The translations under genes were made by a program, and so were the position numbers. A model generated the notes under the pieces. The model searched no databases. It worked only from the letters and a program-made list of their open reading frames with translations, and was not told where the DNA came from. Positions 52,561-60,898 of a DNA stretch of 64,000 bases are shown here, one piece after another; position 1 is the stretch's first letter; every line of letters starts with the position of its first letter. The stretch is from Bacteroidota bacterium (lineage in GTDB: Bacteria > Bacteroidota > Bacteroidia > Chitinophagales > LD1): contig CANJLD010000001.1 of the NCBI GenBank assembly GCA_947475165.1, positions 124,001 to 188,000 of the forward strand, given 5' to 3'.

Positions 52561-53178
52561 ATGACTCCATCAGTTTCCATTTCTTCTTACGTTATTCTTC
52601 GCAATAGCCAAATTATATTAAATGGGGAAGTGATTTTTGAAAATAAGGAAGCTACTACTCTTAATTTCCTTCAAACTGCTTACGACCACTTTCAAATCAA
52701 CTATCCAAAATTTTTCAAAATGGATAACCTGTGTAAAACAGGTTTCCTTGCAGCAGAGCTTTTGTTGAGAGATAAAAAACTGAACGAAAAATTTCCATCT
52801 GAAGAAATCGGAATCATTTTCTCTAATGCCAATTCGAGTTTAGATACCGACATAAAATACGAATCAAGTATTTCAACGGCACCAAGCCCATCACTTTTTG
52901 CCTATACGCTTCCCAATGTTCTCATTGGCGAAATCTGCATCCGTCACCGTATTAAGGGCGAGGCAGCATGTTTCGTTTTTGATATATTTGACGCAACGTT
53001 TCAAACAGATTATGTGAACACGCTTTTTGAAACGGGAAAAGTAAAAACGTGTATTTCGGGCTGGGCAGATTATTACAATAGCAAAGCAGAGACATTTTTT
53101 TATTTAGCAGAAACAGGGAAAGAAAATTTAGAAATACATAACTCTTCAAACGTCAATAAAATTTTTCAAGGACTATGA
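52561..53178 (+). CDS. Ketoacyl synthase-like protein (short, N-terminal-domain type)
   Basis: 205 residues. It resembles the beta-ketoacyl synthase N-terminal region (EEIGIIFSNANSSLDTD; SPSLFAYTLPNVLIGEICIRH), but the nucleophile cysteine position is not conserved and the C-terminal half of a synthase is missing. Such short synthase-like proteins occur at the head of flexirubin-type clusters in Bacteroidota. It probably acts as a partner of the active synthase encoded downstream. Its stop overlaps the ACP start by 4 nt (ATGA). Confidence 0.75.
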   Translation: MTPSVSISSYVILRNSQIILNGEVIFENKEATTLNFLQTAYDHFQINYPKFFKMDNLCKTGFLAAELLLRDKKLNEKFPSEEIGIIFSNANSSLDTDIKYESSISTAPSPSLFAYTLPNVLIGEICIRHRIKGEAACFVFDIFDATFQTDYVNTLFETGKVKTCISGWADYYNSKAETFFYLAETGKENLEIHNSSNVNKIFQGL

Positions 53179-53429
53179 GTGAACTCATCGCAATGCTTAA
53201 AGTGCAAATTATAGAGCAACTGAACTTACAACATCTAAAGCCCGAAGATATTGGCGATGACCAACCTTTGTTTGTAGAAGGGCTTGGGCTTGATTCGATT
53301 GATGCGCTGGAATTGATTGTGTTGTTACAACAGAAATACGGAATCAAACTCGCTAACCCGCAAGATGGTCCACTGGTTTTTAAAACCGTGCGTTCCATTG
53401 CCGATTACATTACCGAGCACAAAAAGTAA
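53175..53429 (+). CDS. Acyl carrier protein
   Basis: 84 residues. The phosphopantetheine site is S41 in GLGLDSIDALEL. It carries growing acyl chains as thioesters for the synthases and dehydratase in this operon. A dedicated ACP inside the cluster, rather than the housekeeping one, supports a specialised lipid or polyene pathway. Confidence 0.93.
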   Translation: MSELIAMLKVQIIEQLNLQHLKPEDIGDDQPLFVEGLGLDSIDALELIVLLQQKYGIKLANPQDGPLVFKTVRSIADYITEHKK

Positions 53430-53473
53430 TTCTCCAATTGCCTTTCATCTGTGTAATCATAACGTAGTTATCT

Positions 53474-54679
53474 GTGAAATTGAACGAAGTAATATTTATT
53501 GCAGGTAAAGGAGTTATTTCTGCTATCGGCAACAACGTAGCAGAAAATTTTGCATCGCTTGTAAATCTGCAAACAGGAGTTTCTAAGATTACTATTCTGC
53601 CTACCCGTTATGCAGAAACTCTTCCGGCTGCCGAAGTAAAACTGACGAATGAAGAACTGGCGCAACTTTATAATTTCAGCAGTAATGAGCCTCGCACAGC
53701 TTTGTTGAGTTTAATTGCTGCCAAAGAAGCAGTTGCCGATGCCAACATTCCTGATTTCAAAAAATGGAGAACCGGTTTTATTTCTGCCAACACCGTTGGT
53801 GCAATGGATAAAACCGAAACCATTTTTAAGTGTTATATTGAGGATAGTAATACTGATAAATTAGTTGAAGAAGATCCCTATGATGCTGGTTATATAACTG
53901 AGCTTGTCGCGAATCAACTCGGCATTAAAGACCACATCACCACTATCAGCACAGCTTGCTCTTCATCGGCAAATGCAATGGCTTATGGTGCGCGCTTGAT
54001 CAAATCTAACCAACTTGATATTGTAGTTGCCGGTGGTTGTGATGCTATGAGCCGATTCACCTTAAACGGATTTAACTCATTGATGATTCTCGACAATATG
54101 CCATGCACTCCTTATGACGAGAATAGAAAAGGGTTGAACTTAGGTGAAGGCGCAGGATATGTGGTGTTAGTTTCAGAAAGAGTTGCAGCAACATTGGTGA
54201 AAAAGCCGACAACTGTTTTAAGCGGTTACGCAAATGCGAACGATGCATTTCATCAAACAGCATCATCGCCCGAAGGCAAAGGAAATTTTATGGCCATGCA
54301 AAGCGCACTCGAAATGAGCGGACTTACTACAAAAGATATTGATTACATTAACCTGCACGGCACCGGGACACCAAATAATGATTTGTCGGAAGGCATTGCT
54401 GTGCAACGCATTTTTGGTGAAGTGCCAAAGGTAAGTTCAACTAAACCTTACACCGGTCATACTCTTGGTGCTTGCGCGGGAATTGAAGCAGTGTATTCCA
54501 TTCTTTCTATCGAAAACGGAATCATCTTTCCGAACCTTCGTTTCCAAACTAAAATGAAAGAGCTTGATTTTACTCCAGTGACAGAGTTGTTGGAAAACGT
54601 AGAAGTAAATCATGCAATGAGTAATTCGTTTGGTTTTGGTGGTAATTGTTCATCGGTAATTTTTTCAAAAGCAAACTGA
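53474..54679 (+). CDS. Beta-ketoacyl-ACP synthase, FabF-like, catalytically complete
   Basis: 401 residues from a GTG start. The Cys-His-His triad is present: C162 in STACSSSANAM, H295 in NLHGTGTPNND, and H329 in KPYTGHTLGA. It condenses malonyl-ACP with an acyl chain. It is the only synthase of the three in the operon with the full triad, so it is probably the elongating enzyme. The stop overlaps the start of the next synthase-like gene by one base. Confidence 0.93.
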   Translation: MKLNEVIFIAGKGVISAIGNNVAENFASLVNLQTGVSKITILPTRYAETLPAAEVKLTNEELAQLYNFSSNEPRTALLSLIAAKEAVADANIPDFKKWRTGFISANTVGAMDKTETIFKCYIEDSNTDKLVEEDPYDAGYITELVANQLGIKDHITTISTACSSSANAMAYGARLIKSNQLDIVVAGGCDAMSRFTLNGFNSLMILDNMPCTPYDENRKGLNLGEGAGYVVLVSERVAATLVKKPTTVLSGYANANDAFHQTASSPEGKGNFMAMQSALEMSGLTTKDIDYINLHGTGTPNNDLSEGIAVQRIFGEVPKVSSTKPYTGHTLGACAGIEAVYSILSIENGIIFPNLRFQTKMKELDFTPVTELLENVEVNHAMSNSFGFGGNCSSVIFSKAN

Positions 54680-55734
54680 TGGCACTTTATATAAATGGCA
54701 TTGGTTGTATTTCGCCTCAACATACTTTCGATAACTCGGTGTTTCTGCCGGAGGTTAAAGAATATACCACAAATCGCTTGGCTTGTGTAGATGCCGATTA
54801 TTCTAAGTTCTTCGATGCCGGTTCTTTGCGCAGAATGGGAAGGCTAATGAAATACGGAACTGCTGCGGGAATGATTGCCTTGCGTGATGCAGGAATTGAT
54901 GTTCCCGGTGCTATCTCTACCGGAACGGCTCTTGGCTTACCGGAAGTATCGCAGAAATTTTTGAGAAGTTTGATTGAAGTAGATGAAACGATAGTAAGTC
55001 CCACCACTTTTATTCAGTCAACACACAATACGGTCAGTTCGAATATTGCTTTGCTGTGTAAATGTTTTTCGCACAACAATACTTTTTCGCACAAAGGCTT
55101 TTCGTTTGAAAGTGCTTTGACCGATGCGCAACTATTGGCTCTTGAAAACACGGATAACATTCTTGTGGGTGCTTATGATGAGGTCAGTGATTACAAGTAT
55201 GCGGCAATGAAGAAGACCAATGAACTTCGCCACGAGCCTTGCAGCAACTTAGATATTTACGGGGCGCAGAACCATGGCATTATAGCAGGAGAAGGGGCAG
55301 CGTTTTTTGTTTTATCTAAGCAGAAGAACGAAAATACTTATGGAAGTTTTATCGGCAATAAAGCTTTCTACAAACCGGAGAATAAAGAAGAAATTAGAAA
55401 TCACATTCTCTCCTTTCTAAAGGAGAATAATTCATCTCTTGAAGAAATTGATGTAGTACCAGCCGGCATTAGCGGAGCTAAAGAAGTTGATGAAATGAGA
55501 ATTGAATTAAATAAAAACCTCTTCTCGGCTCAAACCATTCTTGCCTACAAGCATCTTTGTGGTGAGTATATGACTTCCTCTGCTTTTGCGTTTTGGTTAG
55601 CTAGTAAAATCCTGAAGAGCCAACAAATACCGGATGCAGTTATTCTAGAAAACCGAAACCGCTTACCCAAAAATATTTTACTTTACAACTCGCATAAGCA
55701 CAACCATTCGCTAATGCTTTTTAAAGCATGTTAA
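54679..55734 (+). CDS. Ketoacyl synthase-like protein lacking the active-site cysteine
   Basis: 351 residues from the ATG at 54679; an upstream ATG at 54646 overlaps the preceding gene by 33 nt and is not used. It is of the Ketoacyl-synt_2 type: VSPTTFIQSTHNTVSSNIAL at about 107-125 takes the place of the ACSSG nucleophile motif, so there is no Cys. A chain-length-factor-like role beside the FabF-type enzyme is likely, by analogy with type II systems. It overlaps the deacetylase gene by 7 nt. Confidence 0.85.
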   Translation: MALYINGIGCISPQHTFDNSVFLPEVKEYTTNRLACVDADYSKFFDAGSLRRMGRLMKYGTAAGMIALRDAGIDVPGAISTGTALGLPEVSQKFLRSLIEVDETIVSPTTFIQSTHNTVSSNIALLCKCFSHNNTFSHKGFSFESALTDAQLLALENTDNILVGAYDEVSDYKYAAMKKTNELRHEPCSNLDIYGAQNHGIIAGEGAAFFVLSKQKNENTYGSFIGNKAFYKPENKEEIRNHILSFLKENNSSLEEIDVVPAGISGAKEVDEMRIELNKNLFSAQTILAYKHLCGEYMTSSAFAFWLASKILKSQQIPDAVILENRNRLPKNILLYNSHKHNHSLMLFKAC

Positions 55735-56501
55735 ACGCGCGCAATACAAGAATTGTCTTTTTAGTTCTCCTGCTTCTCACTCTGTTGCTTGATTGGAAAT
55801 ACGGAGTGCCGCTTTGTATTTACCTGCTACTGCTGCTTGGTTATTTACTGCTACTGTTCTACGGTTCCTATTTCATTCAATCCGATTTTTTTCTTCGTTC
55901 GCTTTGGAAAGGAAGTAAAAACCGCAAAGCCATCGCCATTACTTTTGATGACGGACCGGTGAAAGATTTTACACCCCGTTTACTTGATTTATTGAAGTGT
56001 GAAAATATTCCAGCCGCATTTTTTTTAATTGGAAAAAGCATTGAAGGAAACGAAGCATTGGTTAAGCGAATGGTGGATGAAGGGCACGTTATAGGCAACC
56101 ACAGTTATTCGCATACCTATTGGTTTTCATTGAACAAAAGCGAAACGATGTTTAGTGATATGAAGAAGTGTGATGATGAAATTTTCCGTGTAACCGGTAA
56201 GAGACCTAAGTTCTTTCGTCCGCCTTACGGAGTAATTAATCCAATGGTGAAGAATGCTATTGAAAAAGGAAGCTACGCCTGCATTGGCTGGAGCATACGC
56301 ACTTACGATACCAATGCGAAGAGTGCAGAACAACTTCTCCAAAAATCTCTTAAAAATTTAAGCAATGGCGATATAGTTTTGTTTCACGACTGGGGGCAAT
56401 TCACTATTGGCATCCTTTCTGCCTTTATTAAAGAAGCTCAAGCGCATGGATTTGAGATTATTAGAGTGGATGAGTTGTTGAATACTAAAGCCTATTACTG
56501 A
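55728..56501 (+). CDS. NodB-type polysaccharide deacetylase family protein, membrane anchored
   Basis: 257 residues. Two N-terminal membrane segments (about 8-50) precede a NodB domain with the catalytic TFDDGP (D74, D75), the metal histidines in NHSYSH (H125, H129), and RPPYG. These enzymes remove N-acetyl or other acyl groups. In flexirubin-type clusters a similar gene occurs in the same neighbourhood. The true substrate is unknown. Confidence 0.9.
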   Translation: MLNARNTRIVFLVLLLLTLLLDWKYGVPLCIYLLLLLGYLLLLFYGSYFIQSDFFLRSLWKGSKNRKAIAITFDDGPVKDFTPRLLDLLKCENIPAAFFLIGKSIEGNEALVKRMVDEGHVIGNHSYSHTYWFSLNKSETMFSDMKKCDDEIFRVTGKRPKFFRPPYGVINPMVKNAIEKGSYACIGWSIRTYDTNAKSAEQLLQKSLKNLSNGDIVLFHDWGQFTIGILSAFIKEAQAHGFEIIRVDELLNTKAYY

Positions 56502-56506
56502 TTGAA

Positions 56507-57142
56507 ATGAAAATATACAGACTACTGCTATTCTTAATTTCACTTTCTGCAATTCAAAGATTGGAGGCACAAACTTTTACTTATGTAAAGGATGCTGCTG
56601 CACTTCAAAAGAAAATTATTGAAGCGTCTAACAAGATTACGAGTATTCAATCCGATTTTACGCAAGAGAAGAAGATGAGTATGCTGACTGATAAAGCAAT
56701 TTCAAAAGGCAAATTTTATTTTAAGAAAGAGAGTAAAGTGCGTTTGGAATATTTGGTGCCGGTTAAAAATTTGATTGTAATGAACAGCGGAAAAATGCTG
56801 ATGAAAGATGATAAGAAGACTTCGCAAATGGACATGCACCGCAGCAAAGTATTCCAACAACTCAACAATATTATTGTCGGCTCTATCAACGGAAGTTTGT
56901 TTAACGGTAAAGATTTTTCGGTGAGTTTTTCTGAAAGCAATAATCAGGTGAGAGTAGAATTAAAGCCGCTTTCGAAAATGCTGAAGAACTTTTTAAGCAC
57001 AATAGTGCTAGTGTTGGATAAGAAAGATTTTACAGCAGTAAGAATTGAAATGAATGAAGCCTCGGGAGATAATACTATTCTCTCCTTTTCATCTAAACAA
57101 ATAAACGAAGCAGTAGATGATGCTTTGTTTGCCGTGAAATAG
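56507..57142 (+). CDS. LolA-like outer-membrane lipoprotein carrier protein
   Basis: 211 residues with a signal peptide cut near LEAQ. The LolA-like pattern is visible: TSIQSDFTQEKKMSML, then GKFYFKKESKVRLEY and the late ILSFSSKQINEAVDDALFAVK. It is a periplasmic carrier. Sitting inside a lipid or polyene operon, it is more likely to move the product (or a precursor) to the outer membrane than to serve general lipoproteins. The position mirrors LolA-like genes in aryl-polyene and flexirubin clusters. Confidence 0.85.
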   Translation: MKIYRLLLFLISLSAIQRLEAQTFTYVKDAAALQKKIIEASNKITSIQSDFTQEKKMSMLTDKAISKGKFYFKKESKVRLEYLVPVKNLIVMNSGKMLMKDDKKTSQMDMHRSKVFQQLNNIIVGSINGSLFNGKDFSVSFSESNNQVRVELKPLSKMLKNFLSTIVLVLDKKDFTAVRIEMNEASGDNTILSFSSKQINEAVDDALFAVK

Positions 57143-57171
57143 TTCCTTTATTTATCGCACAAATACTCTCA

Positions 57172-57540
57172 ATGCTTCTAGGAAGTTTCTACAACATTAT
57201 CGAATCAAGTAAAGAAGGGCAAACCTACCGTGCTAAGGTGAGTTTTAATGCCGCACACGAAATATTTAAAGGACACTTTCCTGATTTGCCAGTGGTGCCC
57301 GGTGTTTGTCAAACACAAATGTTGCAGGAAACACTTAATTATGTTACCGGTAAGAATTTCGAAATGAAACTGGCGCATCATATTAAGTTTCTTGCTTTGC
57401 TCAATCCCACCAATGTAAAGGAGTTGATGTGCGAGATTAAAATTGATAAAGAAGAGAGCGATAAACTTTTTGTAAGTGCCAGTTATTCTACACCAGAAGA
57501 AATGTTTTTCAGATTCAAAGGCGAGTTTGTAAATGGATAA
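57172..57540 (+). CDS. FabZ-like 3-hydroxyacyl-ACP dehydratase (hotdog)
   Basis: 122 residues. FabZ motif GHFPDLPVVPGV with catalytic H35, and the Glu at about 53 (MLQETL). Short form of the hotdog dehydratases. It would introduce the double bonds in a polyene or dehydrate an elongation intermediate bound to the operon's ACP. It overlaps the next gene by 8 nt. Confidence 0.88.
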   Translation: MLLGSFYNIIESSKEGQTYRAKVSFNAAHEIFKGHFPDLPVVPGVCQTQMLQETLNYVTGKNFEMKLAHHIKFLALLNPTNVKELMCEIKIDKEESDKLFVSASYSTPEEMFFRFKGEFVNG

Positions 57541-58714
57541 AGGAGCTTACAAACAAAAGTTTAAAGAACTTAGCTGTTGTGTTCTTATTCCAACCTATAA
57601 CAACAGCACTACTATTGAACAGGTAATTAAGGATGTGCTGGAATACAGCGATGATGTTTGCGTAGTCAATGATGGCTCTACTGATAACACACTTGCTCTT
57701 CTCTCTAAGTTTTCTCAAATAAAATTGCATTCGTATCAAAAGAATGTAGGTAAAGGCTGGGCGTTGCGCAAGGGGTTTGCCTTTGCGCGAAAACACAATT
57801 ACGATTATGCAATTACCCTTGATTCAGATGGACAACATTTTGCAGATGATTTGCCGACTATGCTGGATGCCTTAGAGAAAAATAAAAATGCTATTGTGAT
57901 TGGCTCGCGGAACATGAATCAAAGTTCAGTGCCGGGCAAAAGCAGTTTTGGCAACAAGTTTTCTACGTTTTGGTTTACGATGGAAACCGGTATCACTGTT
58001 CCTGATACACAATCAGGTTACCGCTTATATCCGGTTAAGGCATTGGAAGGTATCGGGTTTTTTACTTATAAATACGAATTTGAAATTGAAGTAATTGTTC
58101 GCGGCTCGTGGAGTGGTTTAGATGTAATTGCCGTGCCGGCTAAGGTTTACTATCCACCAGCGGAAGAGCGCATTTCGCACTTCCGTCCGTTTAAAGATTT
58201 TTCCCGAATAAGTGTATTGAATACCGTTTTAGTGTTCTGGACTTTTGCGTGGATAAAACCCCGCGATTTCTTTCGCCACATCTTTAAGAACGATTGGCGC
58301 GCTTTATTAGAAATGCACCTCATTCGTTCGCATGAAACACCGAGCGTAAAAGCATGGAGTATGGCAGTAGGTGTTTTCTTCGGCATTACTCCTTTCTGGG
58401 GTTTTCAAATTTGGTTTGTCATTTTTTTTGCGTGGTTGTTTAAACTCAACAAAGCACTTTCCATACTTGCTTCAAACATCAGTATTCCGCCTATGATTCC
58501 GCTTATTGTTTTTGCTAGTTATCAGGCTGGAAGAATATGGCTGGGCGGCAATGCCATGAGTTTAAGTTTCAGCGAGAACATGAAAGCAGAAATGATTGGC
58601 AAAAACTTTCTGCAATATGTAGTGGGTAGTTTTACGCTGGCAACTGTAGTTGCTTTTGCAGTTTGGGTGCTTACTTATTTGCTGGTGCTTGGCTACAAGA
58701 AATCGAAAGCATAG
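57533..58714 (+). CDS. Glycosyltransferase family 2 fused to a DUF2062 membrane domain
   Basis: 393 residues. GT-A domain (about 12-240) with CVLIPTYNNS, VVNDGSTDNT and the DxD-type LDSDGQH; then a DUF2062 domain (about 265-385) with FFGITPFWGFQIW and three membrane segments. This same fusion occurs in flexirubin clusters of Bacteroidota. It may glycosylate or anchor the lipid product at the membrane. It ends the operon started at 52561. Confidence 0.9.
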   Translation: MDKGAYKQKFKELSCCVLIPTYNNSTTIEQVIKDVLEYSDDVCVVNDGSTDNTLALLSKFSQIKLHSYQKNVGKGWALRKGFAFARKHNYDYAITLDSDGQHFADDLPTMLDALEKNKNAIVIGSRNMNQSSVPGKSSFGNKFSTFWFTMETGITVPDTQSGYRLYPVKALEGIGFFTYKYEFEIEVIVRGSWSGLDVIAVPAKVYYPPAEERISHFRPFKDFSRISVLNTVLVFWTFAWIKPRDFFRHIFKNDWRALLEMHLIRSHETPSVKAWSMAVGVFFGITPFWGFQIWFVIFFAWLFKLNKALSILASNISIPPMIPLIVFASYQAGRIWLGGNAMSLSFSENMKAEMIGKNFLQYVVGSFTLATVVAFAVWVLTYLLVLGYKKSKA

Positions 58715-58767
58715 TTCCTCTCACGCCCTTCTATTCTTTTTTATTTTCGCGCTCTCAATACTTAAAC

Positions 58768-59712
58768 ATGGTTAAACACTTGCTCTTTCCTTTCGTTGCT
58801 TTTAGTTTTCTTCTTTCCGCCTGTTCATGTGCTAAACTTCCCATAGACCCTGCTTTTCGCGGCATAGAAGTTCACCACCCCGCTGATACCGCCATGTTTG
58901 CCATTATTGGCGATTACGGACAGGACAGCCCCAAGGAAGCTGAGGTAGCACAAATGGTGAAAAGCTGGAATCCCGAATTTGTGATTACCGTGGGTGATAA
59001 CAATTATTCAACCGGTAATGCCGGTACTATTGTAAACAATATTGGCAAACACTATGGCGATTTTATTTACAATCCCGATGCACCGGCCGACCGCGTCTGC
59101 AACGGTAAGGCTGCTGCCGATAAAGTAAACCGATTTTTCCCTGCACCGGGGAATCACGATAATTATTCATTACCTGCGCTGAAACCTTACTTAGATTATT
59201 TTACACTGCCCGGTGATGAGCGCAACTATGATTTTACATGGGGACCAGTTCACTTTTTTTCGCTGAATACGGGTGCCAGTGGCAACATAGCATCAGAAAC
59301 AAAAGACTGGCTGAAAGATAAACTGGCTCAAAGCGGCAAACCTTTCAAGTTGGTTTACTTTCATCATCCGCCTTTTTCACCTGGCCCTCACGGAAATGCC
59401 AGTGGAACTCAACTGCCTTATGCCGATTGGGGAGCCGATGCAGTGCTTGCCGGACACGAGCATTTTTATGTGCGTGTAACAAATAATAATTCAGCAAAGC
59501 CTGCTTACATGATAATAGGCAATAGCGGAAACGAAAACCTTTACGCTTGCAATGCTAATCCGCTTGACCCAAACAGATTTACTGTAAACATCTGCGATAA
59601 CAGCCACTTCGGTGCGCTTAAAGTGACGGTTACAAATAACAAAATGCTGTTCGAATATTTTACAGTAGATGACCTTGTGCATCCTAAAGATGTTTATGCG
59701 ATAACTAAATAG
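58768..59712 (+). CDS. Calcineurin-like metallophosphatase, lipoprotein
   Basis: 314 residues from the ATG at 58768, which starts a lipoprotein signal ending in LLSAC; an upstream in-frame ATG at 58663 overlaps the GT2 gene and lacks a signal. Metallophosphatase motifs: IIGDYGQ, VGDNNYS, GNHDN, then FHHPPFSP and AGHEHFYVR. Resembles acid phosphatases of the purple type. Probably releases phosphate outside the inner membrane. A TATTTTCG box ends 18 nt before the start. Confidence 0.9.
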   Translation: MVKHLLFPFVAFSFLLSACSCAKLPIDPAFRGIEVHHPADTAMFAIIGDYGQDSPKEAEVAQMVKSWNPEFVITVGDNNYSTGNAGTIVNNIGKHYGDFIYNPDAPADRVCNGKAAADKVNRFFPAPGNHDNYSLPALKPYLDYFTLPGDERNYDFTWGPVHFFSLNTGASGNIASETKDWLKDKLAQSGKPFKLVYFHHPPFSPGPHGNASGTQLPYADWGADAVLAGHEHFYVRVTNNNSAKPAYMIIGNSGNENLYACNANPLDPNRFTVNICDNSHFGALKVTVTNNKMLFEYFTVDDLVHPKDVYAITK

Positions 59713-59719
59713 CACTGGT

Positions 59720-60010
59720 ATGATTATTAACGTCAGCATTCAGGTTATTCCGCTTACTAATGTTGAAATTGCTTTCCCTATAGTTGACAAAGCCATTGCT
59801 ATAATTCGGCAATCGGGTTTAAAGTATACTGTGGCTGCTTTTGAAACTACTATTGAAGGCGAATACGAACCGGTGCAGCAGTTAATACGGCAAATAGAAG
59901 ACTTCTGTTACGCTCAAAGAGAATTACAATTTCTGGTTTATAAAAAACTGCATGTATTTGGAGCAGAAGATATTCTTGCTGAAAGCAAGACAGGAAAATT
60001 CAAGCAGTAA
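59720..60010 (+). CDS. MTH1187/YkoF family thiamine-binding protein
   Basis: 96 residues, small ferredoxin-like fold. VSIQVIPLTN..., then AFETTIEGEYEPV with the conserved Glu, fits the MTH1187 (DUF77) family, members of which bind thiamine or related pyrimidines. It starts 7 nt after the phosphatase gene, so they are probably co-transcribed. A strong terminator follows. Confidence 0.88.
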   Translation: MIINVSIQVIPLTNVEIAFPIVDKAIAIIRQSGLKYTVAAFETTIEGEYEPVQQLIRQIEDFCYAQRELQFLVYKKLHVFGAEDILAESKTGKFKQ

Positions 60011-60023
60011 TTACTGTAAAAAG

Positions 60024-60053
60024 AAAAAGGCGACTTAAACAGTCGCCTTTTTT
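60024..60053. terminator. Bidirectional terminator between a plus-strand operon and the tRNA
   Basis: 12-bp stem (60024-60035 with 60041-60052), 5-nt loop, with A5 and T6 flanks. It ends both the thiamine-binding gene (plus) and the tRNA (minus). Confidence 0.9.
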
Positions 60054-60057
60054 ATTG

Positions 60058-60131
<74 letters not shown>

Positions 60132-60316
60132 ATCATTCTTCTAATGAGGGGGCGCAAAAATAAAAATCCTGTTCATATTTCCATTTAGCAGGCAAAGAAT
60201 GAATAAAAATATATCAAGCAGCCGCAACAAAATTCTATTCCCCCAAATGGGGGATAACAACAGGTTTCATTAAGCCGTTTACAATACTAATTTCGTAACA
60301 ACAAAAAAAAACAGAC

Positions 60317-60784
60317 ATGAAAAAATTATTCAGCATTATTTTAGTTTCTCTTTCCTTCTCACTTTTTGCGCAAGAGGTAACCGAGCAATACGACAAAATC
60401 GAAAAATTTAACCAAGGCGTGGCCATTTGCTGGAAGAACGGCAAATGCGGATTGGTAACACAAGATGGCAAAGAAATTATTAAACCGCAATTTGAAAGAA
60501 TATCTGGATTTGGAAGAGACGGTATGGCTTATACTACTAAGAAAGGATTGATTGGTTTAATTACTATGACCGGTAAAGTTATCTGCGATAATATTTATGG
60601 CGACATTGGTCACTTCAACGGCTTCTATGCAATTACCCGTAAGAACGGATTGGCCGGAATGATTAACAAGCAAGGCAAAGTGCTTATCGAAAACAAATAC
60701 GAAACAATTCGGGTTGAAAAGGGTGGTGTCATTCGTGCAGTTATCAGCGGGAAAGAAGTGATACTGACTTTGAAAGACGAATAA
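60317..60784 (+). CDS. WG-repeat protein, exported
   Basis: 155 residues with signal peptide MKKLFSIILVSLSFSLFAQ. The rest consists of WG-type repeats of ~22-25 residues: NGKCGLVTQDGKEIIKPQFERI, KKGLIGLITMTGKVI and KNGLAGMINKQGKVL. Short for the family. Likely periplasmic; no enzymatic role known. A TAATTTCG box lies about 21 nt before the ATG and a terminator follows. Confidence 0.88.
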   Translation: MKKLFSIILVSLSFSLFAQEVTEQYDKIEKFNQGVAICWKNGKCGLVTQDGKEIIKPQFERISGFGRDGMAYTTKKGLIGLITMTGKVICDNIYGDIGHFNGFYAITRKNGLAGMINKQGKVLIENKYETIRVEKGGVIRAVISGKEVILTLKDE

Positions 60785-60803
60785 ATAAAGTCTTAAAATT
60801 TTT

Positions 60804-60835
60804 AAAAGCCGTTTAGAATAGTCTGAACGGCTTTT
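60804..60835 (+). terminator. Intrinsic terminator
   Basis: 10-bp stem (60804-60813 with 60826-60835), extendable inside by AGA/TCT, with a T-rich tail; ends the WG-repeat gene. Confidence 0.85.
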
Positions 60836-60886
60836 TTGTTTCTGAACAGGAGTGAATAATCTGCACTTCACCATTCCGCCAATTTC

Positions 60887-60894
60887 TATATTCG
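60887..60894 (+). promoter_or_regulatory. -7-like box TATATTCG four bases before guaA
   Basis: The order is TATATTCG, CGGC, ATG. Same CGGC spacer as coaD and rsmE. Confidence 0.4.
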
Positions 60895-60898
60895 CGGC

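Noticed and set aside
52561-58714. Type III PKS or full flexirubin cluster
   Set aside because: No chalcone-synthase-like protein, DarA/DarB, ammonia-lyase or exporter is encoded here; only a subset is seen.
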